A stretch of 64,000 nt of DNA, taken from assembly GCF_000248055.1 (NCBI RefSeq), contig NZ_BAFC01000007.1, positions 51,878 to 115,877 of the forward strand, read 5' to 3'. Source of the DNA: Gordonia sputi NBRC 100414. Lineage in GTDB: Bacteria; Actinomycetota; Actinomycetes; Mycobacteriales; Mycobacteriaceae. Position numbers and translations under genes: made by a program. Below the pieces are notes generated by a model that saw only the letters and a program-made list of their open reading frames with translations, ran no database searches and was not told the DNA's origin. Below, piece by piece: positions 55,252 to 63,376 of this stretch (within the stretch, counting starts at the first letter, position 1; every line of letters starts with the position of its first letter).

Positions 55252-56574
55252 TCAGATCACACCGTGAGTCGGAGGGCTCTCCCCACGCAACACCCAGCGA
55301 CCGATGTGCTGGTACTTCCAGCGCACCGGATCGTGCAGCGTGTGTGTCCTGGCGTTTCGCCAGAACCGATCGAGAGAGAGCTCGGCGGAGGCGCTGCGCG
55401 TGCCCGCCACCTCGAAGAGCGCAGAACTCACCGAGTTCGACGCACGATCGGCGACGGCCTTGGCGACAGCGACGGCAATCGACGCCTGAGCGGTGAGCGC
55501 TGGATCGTCGACGTCCTCGGCCGTCGCCGCGTCGACAGCTCTGCTCGCGGCATCAAGCGTTGCTTCTGCCGCCGCGACCTCGACGCCGAGCTCGCCGAAG
55601 CGTTGCACCGTCAACGGGTCGGCGTCGGCGCGCTCGACTCCTGCCTCGAACCACGGCCGCGACTTCGTGCGCACGAAGTCGGCGGCTGCATCGAGTGCGC
55701 CGCGCGCGATACCGACGTCGATCGCGACGTGCAGTAGCTGGGCGAATGCGCCGTAGCCGGTCGGTTGTGCGACCGCCGGTGCGCGAGCCACGAGGTCGCC
55801 CGGGTCGACGTTGACCCCGGCGAGCCTGACTGTCCCCGAACCGGTCGTGCGCTGACCGAGGCCATTCCAGTCGTCGACGATCTCGACCCCAGGAGCGTCG
55901 GCCGCCACGAATGCGACGTACTCCCCCGGCTCGAACCCGACTGCGGCCTCCCCGGTTTCGGTCCCTTCGGGCAAGCGCGCCAGCACTGCCAGGGTGTGCG
56001 CGAACAACGACCCTGTCGCATAGAACTTTTCGCCGTCGAGTACGAAGCGGTCGCCTTGCCGACGCAGCGTGGTGTTGATATCCGCGACAGTCTTGCCACC
56101 CCGCTCCGACTGCGCATTCGCAACCCGGCCGCCCTGCAGAACGTGACCGAAGATGCGCTGCGCCAACGCATCCGGCGCGGCCAGGCGAAGCAGGTTCAGA
56201 TAGACGAAGTGGCTGTGCGGAATCTGCGCGATGTTGGGGTCTGCGGCCGCGAGTAGTCGGGTCACATCCGCGACGACGCTCGGCCCCAAGTCGGGACCGC
56301 CGAACCGCTGAGGAACGGTGATCGCCAGAAGCCCCGACGCGGACAGCTCGTCGATCTCCGCATACGGGAGTCGGCGGTCGCGGTCGCGCACCGCGGCGTC
56401 GACCTCGATCCGCGCCGCTACCTCGCGTGCCTTCGCCAACGCCTCCGCAGCACTGGTCGGTACGACCACTGGATTCGCAGTCGGTACGACCGCTGGATCC
56501 GCAGTCGGTCCGGTCACTGCCGGTTGAGCAGTGAAACCGCTTGTCGTCGTCGATATGTGGCGGTCTGGCGACAC
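55252..56574 (-). CDS. sfnB: SfnB-family sulfur acquisition oxidoreductase (acyl-CoA dehydrogenase fold)
   Basis: 440 residues, starting GTG 56574 two nt past the SfnG stop. Acyl-CoA-dehydrogenase-fold flavoprotein of the DszC/SfnB group: YAEIDELSASGLLAITVPQR, NAQSERGGKTVADI, the flavin contact RTTGSGTVRLAG and the C-terminal ARTHTLHDPVRWKYQHIG (typical of DszC-type). In Pseudomonas, SfnB works with SfnG in dimethyl sulfone/methanesulfinate metabolism. The N-terminal ~50 residues are a disordered Pro/Val/Thr segment built by a 24-bp in-frame repeat. Catalytic Glu of ACADs is absent, as expected for this group. Confidence 0.85.
   Translation of the reverse strand: MSPDRHISTTTSGFTAQPAVTGPTADPAVVPTANPVVVPTSAAEALAKAREVAARIEVDAAVRDRDRRLPYAEIDELSASGLLAITVPQRFGGPDLGPSVVADVTRLLAAADPNIAQIPHSHFVYLNLLRLAAPDALAQRIFGHVLQGGRVANAQSERGGKTVADINTTLRRQGDRFVLDGEKFYATGSLFAHTLAVLARLPEGTETGEAAVGFEPGEYVAFVAADAPGVEIVDDWNGLGQRTTGSGTVRLAGVNVDPGDLVARAPAVAQPTGYGAFAQLLHVAIDVGIARGALDAAADFVRTKSRPWFEAGVERADADPLTVQRFGELGVEVAAAEATLDAASRAVDAATAEDVDDPALTAQASIAVAVAKAVADRASNSVSSALFEVAGTRSASAELSLDRFWRNARTHTLHDPVRWKYQHIGRWVLRGESPPTHGVI
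56456..56503. repeat. In-frame 24-bp tandem repeat in the sfnB N-terminal region
   Basis: Two 24-bp units at 56456-56479 and 56480-56503 (two mismatches) with a partial third copy; they encode TADPAVVPTANPVVVPT-type 8-residue repeats. Confidence 0.8.
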
Positions 56575-56576
56575 CG

Positions 56577-57686
56577 TCAGACCGTCGCGCCGCGGTCGGC
56601 GAGTTCGAGTTCACGCACCAGCGGCAGCACACGCTCGCCGAAGTACTCGATCTCCTCCTGGAAATGCAGGAATCCACCGAGTACCAGGTCGACGCCGAGC
56701 TTCTTGTACGCGACGATCCGCTCGGCGACCTGCTCCGGTGTACCGATCAGTTGCGTACGGAAGCCGTCGTTGTACTGCACCAGATCCTCGAACGACGAGT
56801 CGGCCCACATGCCCTTCTTGTCGCCGGTCGAGCTGCCCGCCTGCTGCACCGCACTCCGAAAGCCCTCCACCGCAGGCTTGTTCGCCTTCTCGACGATCTC
56901 GCGCAGGGTGTCACGCGCCTCGGCTTCGGTGTCACGCGCGATGATGAATCCGTTGAGTCCGAAACGCACTTCGCGGTTGTGTGCGCGGGCGACGGCACGC
57001 AGATCGTCGAGCTGCTCAGTGACACCGTCGAAATCTTTGCCGTTCGAGAAATACCAGTCGGAGTAGCGACCGCCGTTGTTGCGTGCCGCCGTGGAGTTAC
57101 CGCCTTGGAACAGTTCGGGATTGGGGCGCTCCGGAGTGTTGAGCGGCTTGGGCTTGAGGGTGAAGTCGTGGATGCGGTAGAAGTCTCCGCGGTAGTCGAC
57201 ATTGTCCTCGGTCCAGATCTTGCGGATCACCTCGAGGAATTCGCCGCTGCGTCGGTACCGCTCGTCGTGCTCGAGCCACGGCTCACCGAGGTGGGTGAAC
57301 TCGTCTTTGAACCAACCACTCACCACGTTGATCGCAAAACGCCCGCCCGACAAGATGTCTGCGGTCGCACCGAACTTGGCGAGCACTGCCGGATGCCACA
57401 GTCCGGGGTGAATGGCCGCGATCAGCTTCAGGCGTTCGGTCGCACCGAGGAGCGCGAGGCTGAACGACGTCGACTCGTGCTGGAACTCGGCCCCGTAGCT
57501 CGCCTCGTACCGCACCTGGCTGAGTGCGTACTCGAATCCGTTGTTCTCGGCGGTCTGTGCGAGGCGCTTGTTGTACTCGAAGTCCCACCCGGTCCGCTGC
57601 TCGATGTCGCTCGTCACGAGCCCACCGGACACGTTCGGGACCCAATACGCGAACTTGATCTCGTCGGCGATCTTCTCGGTGGACAT
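56577..57686 (-). CDS. sfnG: FMNH2-dependent dimethyl sulfone monooxygenase
   Basis: 369 residues from ATG 57686 with AGGAG 5 nt upstream. FAYWVPNVSGGLVTSDIEQR is the SfnG opening; also EASYGAEFQHESTSF, AAIHPGLWHPAVLAKFGAT and NVVSGWFKDEFTHLGEPWLE of the LLM family. SfnG cleaves dimethyl sulfone to methanesulfinate and formaldehyde using FMNH2 from a separate reductase. It heads a two-gene unit with SfnB, so the cell probably obtains sulfur from C1 sulfur compounds. The flavin reductase and a sulfonate monooxygenase are not in the window. Confidence 0.93.
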   Translation of the reverse strand: MSTEKIADEIKFAYWVPNVSGGLVTSDIEQRTGWDFEYNKRLAQTAENNGFEYALSQVRYEASYGAEFQHESTSFSLALLGATERLKLIAAIHPGLWHPAVLAKFGATADILSGGRFAINVVSGWFKDEFTHLGEPWLEHDERYRRSGEFLEVIRKIWTEDNVDYRGDFYRIHDFTLKPKPLNTPERPNPELFQGGNSTAARNNGGRYSDWYFSNGKDFDGVTEQLDDLRAVARAHNREVRFGLNGFIIARDTEAEARDTLREIVEKANKPAVEGFRSAVQQAGSSTGDKKGMWADSSFEDLVQYNDGFRTQLIGTPEQVAERIVAYKKLGVDLVLGGFLHFQEEIEYFGERVLPLVRELELADRGATV

Positions 57687-57826
57687 GACACTCCTGTTGC
57701 TCGGCGGACGTCCGCTCTCGGACACAATCGACAGTCAGTGTCCTCGACGACGCCGCACCCGCCCACAGTTGTAATCGGCATGGATTCAAGTCGACGAAAT
57801 GCGCCGACCTGTTCCCTGTCCGACGA

Positions 57827-58510
57827 TCAGCGGTCGTCGGACGGCTCCCACTGCGCCATACCGAGGAACACGATGACCAACTGGCGCTGAGTGCGTTCGA
57901 TGATCGCCGACTCCGCGCCTCGGCCGCGGTGCTCGCCGTCGAGGATGTCGGCGACGGCGGTCAGCATGATGCTCACGATGAGTTCCGCGGCGAGTTCGAG
58001 GTCGTCAGCCGTCCAGTCGGCGAGGTCGGGTATCCGCGACAGGTCGATGGCCAATTCTTTCGAGAACAACCGCAACTCGGTGTCGATGGCCCGCCTGATC
58101 TCCGCCAAACCGCCGTGCTGTTCGCGGATCAGGAAACGAAACGCCGGCTCGTTGTCGTGCACGTGCTGCAGGAGGATGTCGAGTGAGTTCTTCGCGGTCG
58201 GCAGTGCCTGCCGCGCGGCGAGGTCGCGACGCCCTTCACGCAACGTGCGTCGCAGCACTCGCATCGAGTCCTCGACGAGCGTGACGCCCAGGTCTTCCAT
58301 CGACGCGAAGTGCCGGTAGAACGCGGTGGGGACGATGCCTGCACCCCGCGCGACCTCCCGCAGGCTGATGCTTCCGAAGCTGCGTTCGGCGACGAGATCG
58401 AGGGTTGTACTGATCAACGCCTGCCGGGTGCGGTTCTTGCGATCGGCGCGAGTCTCGGCGTCAGCCTCCCGACCGCCATGGGCGGAGCCGGAGCGTCGAG
58501 TCCTGGTCAC
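57827..58510 (-). CDS. TetR-family regulator (FabR-like) at the end of the beta-oxidation cluster
   Basis: 227 residues from GTG 58510. HTH: RQALISTTLDLVAERSFGSI, then LREVARGAGIVPTAFYRHF; the FabR-type SMEDLGVTLVEDSMRVLRRT follows. C-terminal domain LAAELIVSIMLTAVADIL. A leaderless -10 TAAGCT 7 nt before the GTG gives it its own transcript. It sits on the same strand as the thiolase-FadE operon and downstream of sfnG, so it may regulate either; fatty-acid operon control is the more likely. Confidence 0.87.
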   Translation of the reverse strand: MTRTRRSGSAHGGREADAETRADRKNRTRQALISTTLDLVAERSFGSISLREVARGAGIVPTAFYRHFASMEDLGVTLVEDSMRVLRRTLREGRRDLAARQALPTAKNSLDILLQHVHDNEPAFRFLIREQHGGLAEIRRAIDTELRLFSKELAIDLSRIPDLADWTADDLELAAELIVSIMLTAVADILDGEHRGRGAESAIIERTQRQLVIVFLGMAQWEPSDDR

Positions 58511-58517
58511 CTGCCCG

Positions 58518-58523
58518 AGCTTA
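58518..58523 (-). promoter_or_regulatory. -10 box of the TetR gene (leaderless)
   Basis: TAAGCT on the minus strand, 7 nt before the GTG at 58510, within the 83-nt gap after the thiolase gene. Confidence 0.5.
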
Positions 58524-58593
58524 TCTTGCCGCAGGTCAGGCCGACCCACCGCCGTCGCTCACGCTGACGCACCGCCACCGGCGCGGCGACCAC

Positions 58594-59796
58594 TCAGCCG
58601 GCGACCTCGAACAGCCCAGCGGCGCCCATACCTCCACCGATACACATCGTCACCACGCAATAGCGGACGCCGCGTCGACGACCCTCGGTCAACGCATGCC
58701 CGACGCACCGCGCACCCGTCATGCCGTACGGGTGACCGACCGAGATACCACCGCCGTCGACGTTGAACCTCTCCGGATCGATACCGATCTCGTCGCGGCA
58801 GTAGAGGGCCTGCGACGCGAAAGCTTCGTTGAGCTCCCACTGACCGATGTCGTCGACGGTCAGCCCGTGCTGCTTGAGCAGTTTCGGCACCGCGAATACC
58901 GGCCCGATCCCCATCTCGTCGGGTGCACATCCCGCAACAGCCATGCCCCGGTAGACACCGAGCGGTTCCAGTCCACGTCGTGACGCTTCGCGGGCTTCCA
59001 TCAACACCGACGCCGACGCGCCGTCGGACAACTGCGACGCATTTCCCGCCGTGACGGTCGACGTCGCGGTGACCGCTCCGTCGGGAAGCACCGCGCGCAA
59101 ACCGGCGAGCGACTCGCTCGTCGTCGACGGACGGTTGCCCTCGTCGCGATCGAGCATGACCTCCTGCTCCGACGTTTCACCCGTTTCCTTGTCGACGACC
59201 AGCTTGGTGGTCCGCAGCGGCACGATCTCGTCGTCGAACCGGCCGGCCTCCTGCGCTGCCGCTGTTCGCTGCTGGGAGATCAGTGCCAGCTCGTCCTGGC
59301 GCTCCCGGCTGACGCCGTACCGTTCCGCGACGATCTCCGCGGTCTGCAGCATCGGCATGTAGATGTCGCCGACATTGGCAACGAGCCACGGGTCCTGAGC
59401 CCGGTAGTTGTTCGCATGGTCGTTCTGTACCAACGAGATCGACTCGACGCCGCCACCGATGGCGATCTCCATGCCGTCGTCGACGATCTGCTTGGCGGCC
59501 GTCGCAATGGCCATCAGGCCGGACGCGCACTGCCGGTCGACGCTCATGCCCGACACCGAGTTGGGCAGTCCCGCACGCAGCAGCGCCTGGCGGGCGATGT
59601 TGAACCCGGTCGAGCCCTGCTGCATGGCGGCACCGAGCACGACGTCCTCGACCTCGCCGCCCTCAATACCTGCCCGCGACACCGCATGTGCGATGGAGTG
59701 CCCGGCGAGCTCTTGTGCCTGGGTGTTGTTGAACGCTCCTCGGTACGCCCTGCCGATCGGGGTGCGTGCGGTGGAGACGATGACTGCTTCGCGCAT
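58594..59796 (-). CDS. Acetyl-CoA C-acyltransferase (3-ketoacyl-CoA thiolase)
   Basis: 400 residues. Nucleophile Cys90 in SVDRQCASGLMAIA, VESISLV, His in GGGISVGHPYGMTGAR and Cys in VVTMCIGGGMGAAG. Catalyses the last step of beta-oxidation. Near the promoter-distal end of the SDR-FadE-FadE-QOR-thiolase unit, followed only by the TetR gene. Not closely similar to the thiolase at 9517 beyond the family motifs. Confidence 0.92.
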   Translation of the reverse strand: MREAVIVSTARTPIGRAYRGAFNNTQAQELAGHSIAHAVSRAGIEGGEVEDVVLGAAMQQGSTGFNIARQALLRAGLPNSVSGMSVDRQCASGLMAIATAAKQIVDDGMEIAIGGGVESISLVQNDHANNYRAQDPWLVANVGDIYMPMLQTAEIVAERYGVSRERQDELALISQQRTAAAQEAGRFDDEIVPLRTTKLVVDKETGETSEQEVMLDRDEGNRPSTTSESLAGLRAVLPDGAVTATSTVTAGNASQLSDGASASVLMEAREASRRGLEPLGVYRGMAVAGCAPDEMGIGPVFAVPKLLKQHGLTVDDIGQWELNEAFASQALYCRDEIGIDPERFNVDGGGISVGHPYGMTGARCVGHALTEGRRRGVRYCVVTMCIGGGMGAAGLFEVAG

Positions 59797-59865
59797 GAGT
59801 GTCCGTTCTTTCTGGTGCTGGTGCTTCTCGCGTGCTGGTGTTTTGCTTTGAGGTGTATGGCGGGC

Positions 59866-60849
59866 TCAGGGAATGAACACGAGGCGACCGACGGTCGTGC
59901 CCTCGCCAAGACGACCAACACCGTCGGCAACGGCGGACAGCGCAAGTCGTTCGCCCACAAGAGGTTTGACAAGACCCTTGTCGGCCAACCTGGTCAGTTC
60001 GGCGTGGCACTCGTCGATCACCGCCGGGTTCTTGGTCTGGTAGAGACCCCAGTGCAGCCCGACGATCGAGTAGTTCTTGATCAACGCATGGTTGAGTGCG
60101 GGTTGCGGAATGGTGCCTCCTGCGAAGCCGATCACCACAATGCGCCCCTCGAATGCGATGCACTTGGTCGATCCGGCGTACGCGTCGCCGCCCACCGGGT
60201 CGAAGACGATGTCGGCGCCGTGTCCGCCGGTGAACTCCTTGACCGCGGACACGAAGTCCTCGGAGCGCCGATCGACGACGATGTCTGCACCGAGTTCCTT
60301 GGCGTACAAAGCCTTTTCCGGTCCACCAACGACACCGATGACCTGCGCACCCGCAGCCTTGCCCAATTGAACTGCCGCACTGCCGACGCCTCCTGCGGCC
60401 GCGTGCACGAGCAGGTAGTCGCCCTCGGCGATCTGCGTCCGACGGTGCAGCGCGAACCATGCGGTCTGGTAGCCGATGCTCAGAGCGGCTGCCTCTGCGT
60501 CGTCGAGTGCATCGGGAGCGTGAAAGACGTTGGCCTGATTCATCAACGCGTACTCGGCGAACGCGCCGCCCGGCAGATTCGGGTTTCCCACGACCCGCTC
60601 GCCGACGACGGCACGATCGACTCCCTCACCGATGGCGACAACCTCACCACACAGTTCGACGCCGGGCGTGAACGGCAGCGGCGGTTTGATCTGGTACTTG
60701 CCCTGGCAGAGCAGGACATCGGGGAAGTTGGCCGGCGTGGCAAGAACTTTCACCAGAACCTCGCCGGGGCCTGCCGTGGGTGTATCGACCTCTTCTAGGG
60801 TCAGAACGTCGCGGGGATCACCGAGTTCGTTGACGCGCCAGGCTTTCAT
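59866..60849 (-). CDS. NADPH:quinone reductase-like MDR oxidoreductase
   Basis: 327 residues; ATG with AAGGAG upstream. MDR fold: MKAWRVNELGDPRDVLTLEE, TPGVELCGEVVAIGEG, the Rossmann motif HAAAGGVGSAAVQLGKAAGA and VFDPVGGDAY. No structural zinc cysteines, so a QOR/enoyl-reductase-type member. In the operon it may reduce an enoyl-CoA or act as a zeta-crystallin-like quinone reductase. Confidence 0.9.
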   Translation of the reverse strand: MKAWRVNELGDPRDVLTLEEVDTPTAGPGEVLVKVLATPANFPDVLLCQGKYQIKPPLPFTPGVELCGEVVAIGEGVDRAVVGERVVGNPNLPGGAFAEYALMNQANVFHAPDALDDAEAAALSIGYQTAWFALHRRTQIAEGDYLLVHAAAGGVGSAAVQLGKAAGAQVIGVVGGPEKALYAKELGADIVVDRRSEDFVSAVKEFTGGHGADIVFDPVGGDAYAGSTKCIAFEGRIVVIGFAGGTIPQPALNHALIKNYSIVGLHWGLYQTKNPAVIDECHAELTRLADKGLVKPLVGERLALSAVADGVGRLGEGTTVGRLVFIP

Positions 60850-60928
60850 GGATGTGTCTCCTTCTATGGACTTCGAATGATGTTGTGGGATAGGCGGTGC
60901 CGAGGGCCGCGCCTTCGACGAGCAGGAG

Positions 60929-62119
60929 TCAGGCTGCGAGGTCGATCAGTTCGGCGAGGCGTCGGCGATGCCAGTAGCCGGTTCCGAACGCGAGTTGATC
61001 GGCCTTGGCCCGTTTGAGGTAGAGATGCGCCGGATACTCCCAGGTCATCCCGATACCGCCGTGAAGCTGCACGCATTCCTCCGCAGCGCGTACGGCGACG
61101 TCTCCGCAATACGACGCCGCCATGTGCGCAGCGATGGTCGCATCGAGGTCGCCGTGCGCCGCGGTGTCGGCGGCATAGCGGGCTGCCGCGCGTGCCGAAC
61201 TGACTTCGAGCCAGAGGTCTGCCAGTCGGTGTTTGATCGCCTGGTACGAGCCGATCACCCTGCCGAACTGTCGACGCTCCTTGACATACGCGAGCGTCGT
61301 GTCGAGGCACCACTGCGCCACGCCGTACTGTTCGGAGGCCAGTAGTGCCACCGCGGTGGTGACGGCCGCCGTCAGCGCGGTTGCGGCGTCGGCGGTGTCG
61401 ACTCGATTGGCGCGGACCCCGACCAGCTCGACGTCCGCGAGCGGACGCGTCATATCCAGCGACACAACGGGTTCGACGACGACTCCGGTGGCATCGGCGG
61501 CCACCACATGCAGCTCCAGCCCGTCCGGTCCGTTGACCGGGATGACGAGCAGATCCGCCTGTGCCGCACCGGCTACCGTCTCGACCCTGCCGTGCAGGAC
61601 GCCGTCGACAGCATCGACCGACGCCGCAACGGCACCCGGCGTCGTCGAGAACGGAATCAACAGTGCGCCCGTCTGCTCTCCCCCGGCGAGAGCACTGACC
61701 GTGTCTACGTCGCCCGCGTGCAGGAGCGCCTCGGTCGCGAGCACCGCGCTCGTCAGGAACGGGGTGGGCGCCACGACGCGACCGATCTCCTCGAAGACCA
61801 CAGCGGCCTCCCGCTCGGTCGCCCCTGCGCCGCCGAGGCGTTCGGGCACAAGCAATCCCGCGACGCCGATCTCACCGGCAAGCGACCTCCAGAACGCAGC
61901 AGTGTCGATGGCCGGCTCGTCGTAGCTCGCCGACAGCGCAGCAGGGTCGAGTCGGTCCTCGAAGAGCCTGCGCACCGCGGCACGCAGCGCCTCCTCGGTA
62001 TCGCCATAGGCAAGGTCCGGCTGCCCGGACTGCGGTGCAGTCGTCGGTTGCACAGACTGCGGTGCAGTCGTCGGCGCGGCGCCAGATGCAGTAGCAGTTG
62101 CGGTTGTGGTTGTGGTCAC
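60929..62119 (-). CDS. Acyl-CoA dehydrogenase, non-catalytic-type subunit (FadE)
   Basis: 396 residues from the GTG at 62119, which overlaps the upstream fadE stop (GTGA); an ATG six codons earlier (62137) is possible. FAD/CoA fold present (TREAAVVFEE, RRQFGRVIGSYQAIKHRLAD, QLHGGIGMTWEYPAHLYLK). The EGTSEIQR-type catalytic Glu segment is missing, so it probably needs the partner at 62116: an alpha2-beta2 heterotetramer as in steroid and branched-chain degradation. A 9-residue repeat (TTAPQSVQP, TTAPQSGQP) sits near the N terminus. Confidence 0.88.
   Translation of the reverse strand: MTTTTTATATASGAAPTTAPQSVQPTTAPQSGQPDLAYGDTEEALRAAVRRLFEDRLDPAALSASYDEPAIDTAAFWRSLAGEIGVAGLLVPERLGGAGATEREAAVVFEEIGRVVAPTPFLTSAVLATEALLHAGDVDTVSALAGGEQTGALLIPFSTTPGAVAASVDAVDGVLHGRVETVAGAAQADLLVIPVNGPDGLELHVVAADATGVVVEPVVSLDMTRPLADVELVGVRANRVDTADAATALTAAVTTAVALLASEQYGVAQWCLDTTLAYVKERRQFGRVIGSYQAIKHRLADLWLEVSSARAAARYAADTAAHGDLDATIAAHMAASYCGDVAVRAAEECVQLHGGIGMTWEYPAHLYLKRAKADQLAFGTGYWHRRRLAELIDLAA
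62028..62074. repeat. In-frame 27-bp repeat in the N-terminal region of the FadE gene
   Basis: The 20-bp core GACTGCGGTGCAGTCGTCGG occurs at 62028-62047 and 62055-62074 (period 27 bp, nine codons), coding for TTAPQS(V/G)QP twice. Confidence 0.8.
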
Positions 62120-63324
62120 CGTGGTAGGTCCTTCCATGCGATTCCCTTGTCGACGCGGTGTTCCGGCGGCAGGCCGAGCACGCGCTCGGCCACGACGTTG
62201 CGCAGGATCTCCGACGTTCCGCCCTCGATCGAGTTGCCCTTTGCCCGCAGATATCGGTATCCCGGCCCGCGTCCGGTGAAGTCGACGGTGTCCGGGCGTC
62301 GCAACGTCCAGTCGTCGTAGCGCAGTCCTTCGTCGCCTGCCAACTCGAGTTCGAGTCCCGAGATCGCTTGTGCCTGACGGGCAAAAGCCAGCTTCATCGC
62401 GGAGCCCTCGGGGCCCGGTTGGCCCGCCGCGAGCTGTTGGCGGAGGCGTTCTCCGGCGAGGCGGGTGACCTCTGCGTCGATCCACAGTTGCATCACCCGA
62501 TCCAATGCCGCGGGCTCGCGGTCGTCCGGATTCTGGCGCCACCACTGCGCGAGCTTGCCGATCATCCCGCCCTCCCGGGGATTACCGGAGCCGATGGCAA
62601 CCCGCTCGTTGTTGAGAGTCGTGGTGGCAACCCGCCATCCGTTGCCGACGTCGCTGATGCGGTCGGCGTCGGACACACGGACGTCGGTGAGGAAGACCTC
62701 GTTGAACTCCGCTTCTCCGGTGATCTGGCGCAGCGGCCGGATCTCGATACCCGGCGCACTCATGTCGACGACGAAGTACGTGAGCCCGGAGTGTTTCACC
62801 GCGCCGGGGTCGGTGCGCGCCACCAGGATTGCGCGCTGGGCGTTGTGCGCGCCCGATGTCCACACCTTCTGACCGTTGACCACCCACGAGTCTCCGTCGC
62901 GTACCGCACGCGTTGCCACGCCTGCGAGGTCCGACCCCGCTCCCGGCTCGCTGAACAACTGGCAGTAGATGTGTTCACCTGTGTAGAGCGGACGTAGGAA
63001 ACGGGCGCGCTGTTCCTCGGTGCCGAGCGCGGCGATCGTCGGTGCCGCCATTCCCAGTTCGATTCCGTTGCGACCGCGCGCGGGCCCCGGAGCACCGGCC
63101 GCGTCGAGCGCGGCATCCACGCCGGCCTGATAGGTCTGCGCGATTCCGAGTCCACCGTGGCCGACCGGGAAGTGCACCCAGGCCAGTCCGGCATCGAAAC
63201 GTGCACCGAGGAAATCGCTTTCGGATGTCTCGGTCGGCGGATGGGTGGCGAGCAGCTGTGTCACGCGCGCGTCGAGGTCGGCGGTGATGTCGTCGGATAC
63301 GGGCGCTGAAGCATCCTGGAGCAC
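62116..63324 (-). CDS. Acyl-CoA dehydrogenase, catalytic-type subunit (FadE)
   Basis: 402 residues from GTG 63324. Substrate and FAD signatures FSEPGAGSDLAGVATRA, VWTSGAHNAQRAILVAR and the C-terminal GNSIEGGTSEILRNVVAERV with the catalytic Glu in the EGGTSEI segment. The pattern of this and the preceding gene matches paired FadE enzymes (FadE28/29, FadE26/27 type) that oxidise CoA esters of steroid side chains or short branched acids. 52 nt after the SDR. Confidence 0.9.
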   Translation of the reverse strand: MLQDASAPVSDDITADLDARVTQLLATHPPTETSESDFLGARFDAGLAWVHFPVGHGGLGIAQTYQAGVDAALDAAGAPGPARGRNGIELGMAAPTIAALGTEEQRARFLRPLYTGEHIYCQLFSEPGAGSDLAGVATRAVRDGDSWVVNGQKVWTSGAHNAQRAILVARTDPGAVKHSGLTYFVVDMSAPGIEIRPLRQITGEAEFNEVFLTDVRVSDADRISDVGNGWRVATTTLNNERVAIGSGNPREGGMIGKLAQWWRQNPDDREPAALDRVMQLWIDAEVTRLAGERLRQQLAAGQPGPEGSAMKLAFARQAQAISGLELELAGDEGLRYDDWTLRRPDTVDFTGRGPGYRYLRAKGNSIEGGTSEILRNVVAERVLGLPPEHRVDKGIAWKDLPR

Positions 63325-63376
63325 TGGGCATCGATCCTTTCAGGTAGCGGTGGAGTGATCGGCGAGGCGCGTGCCG

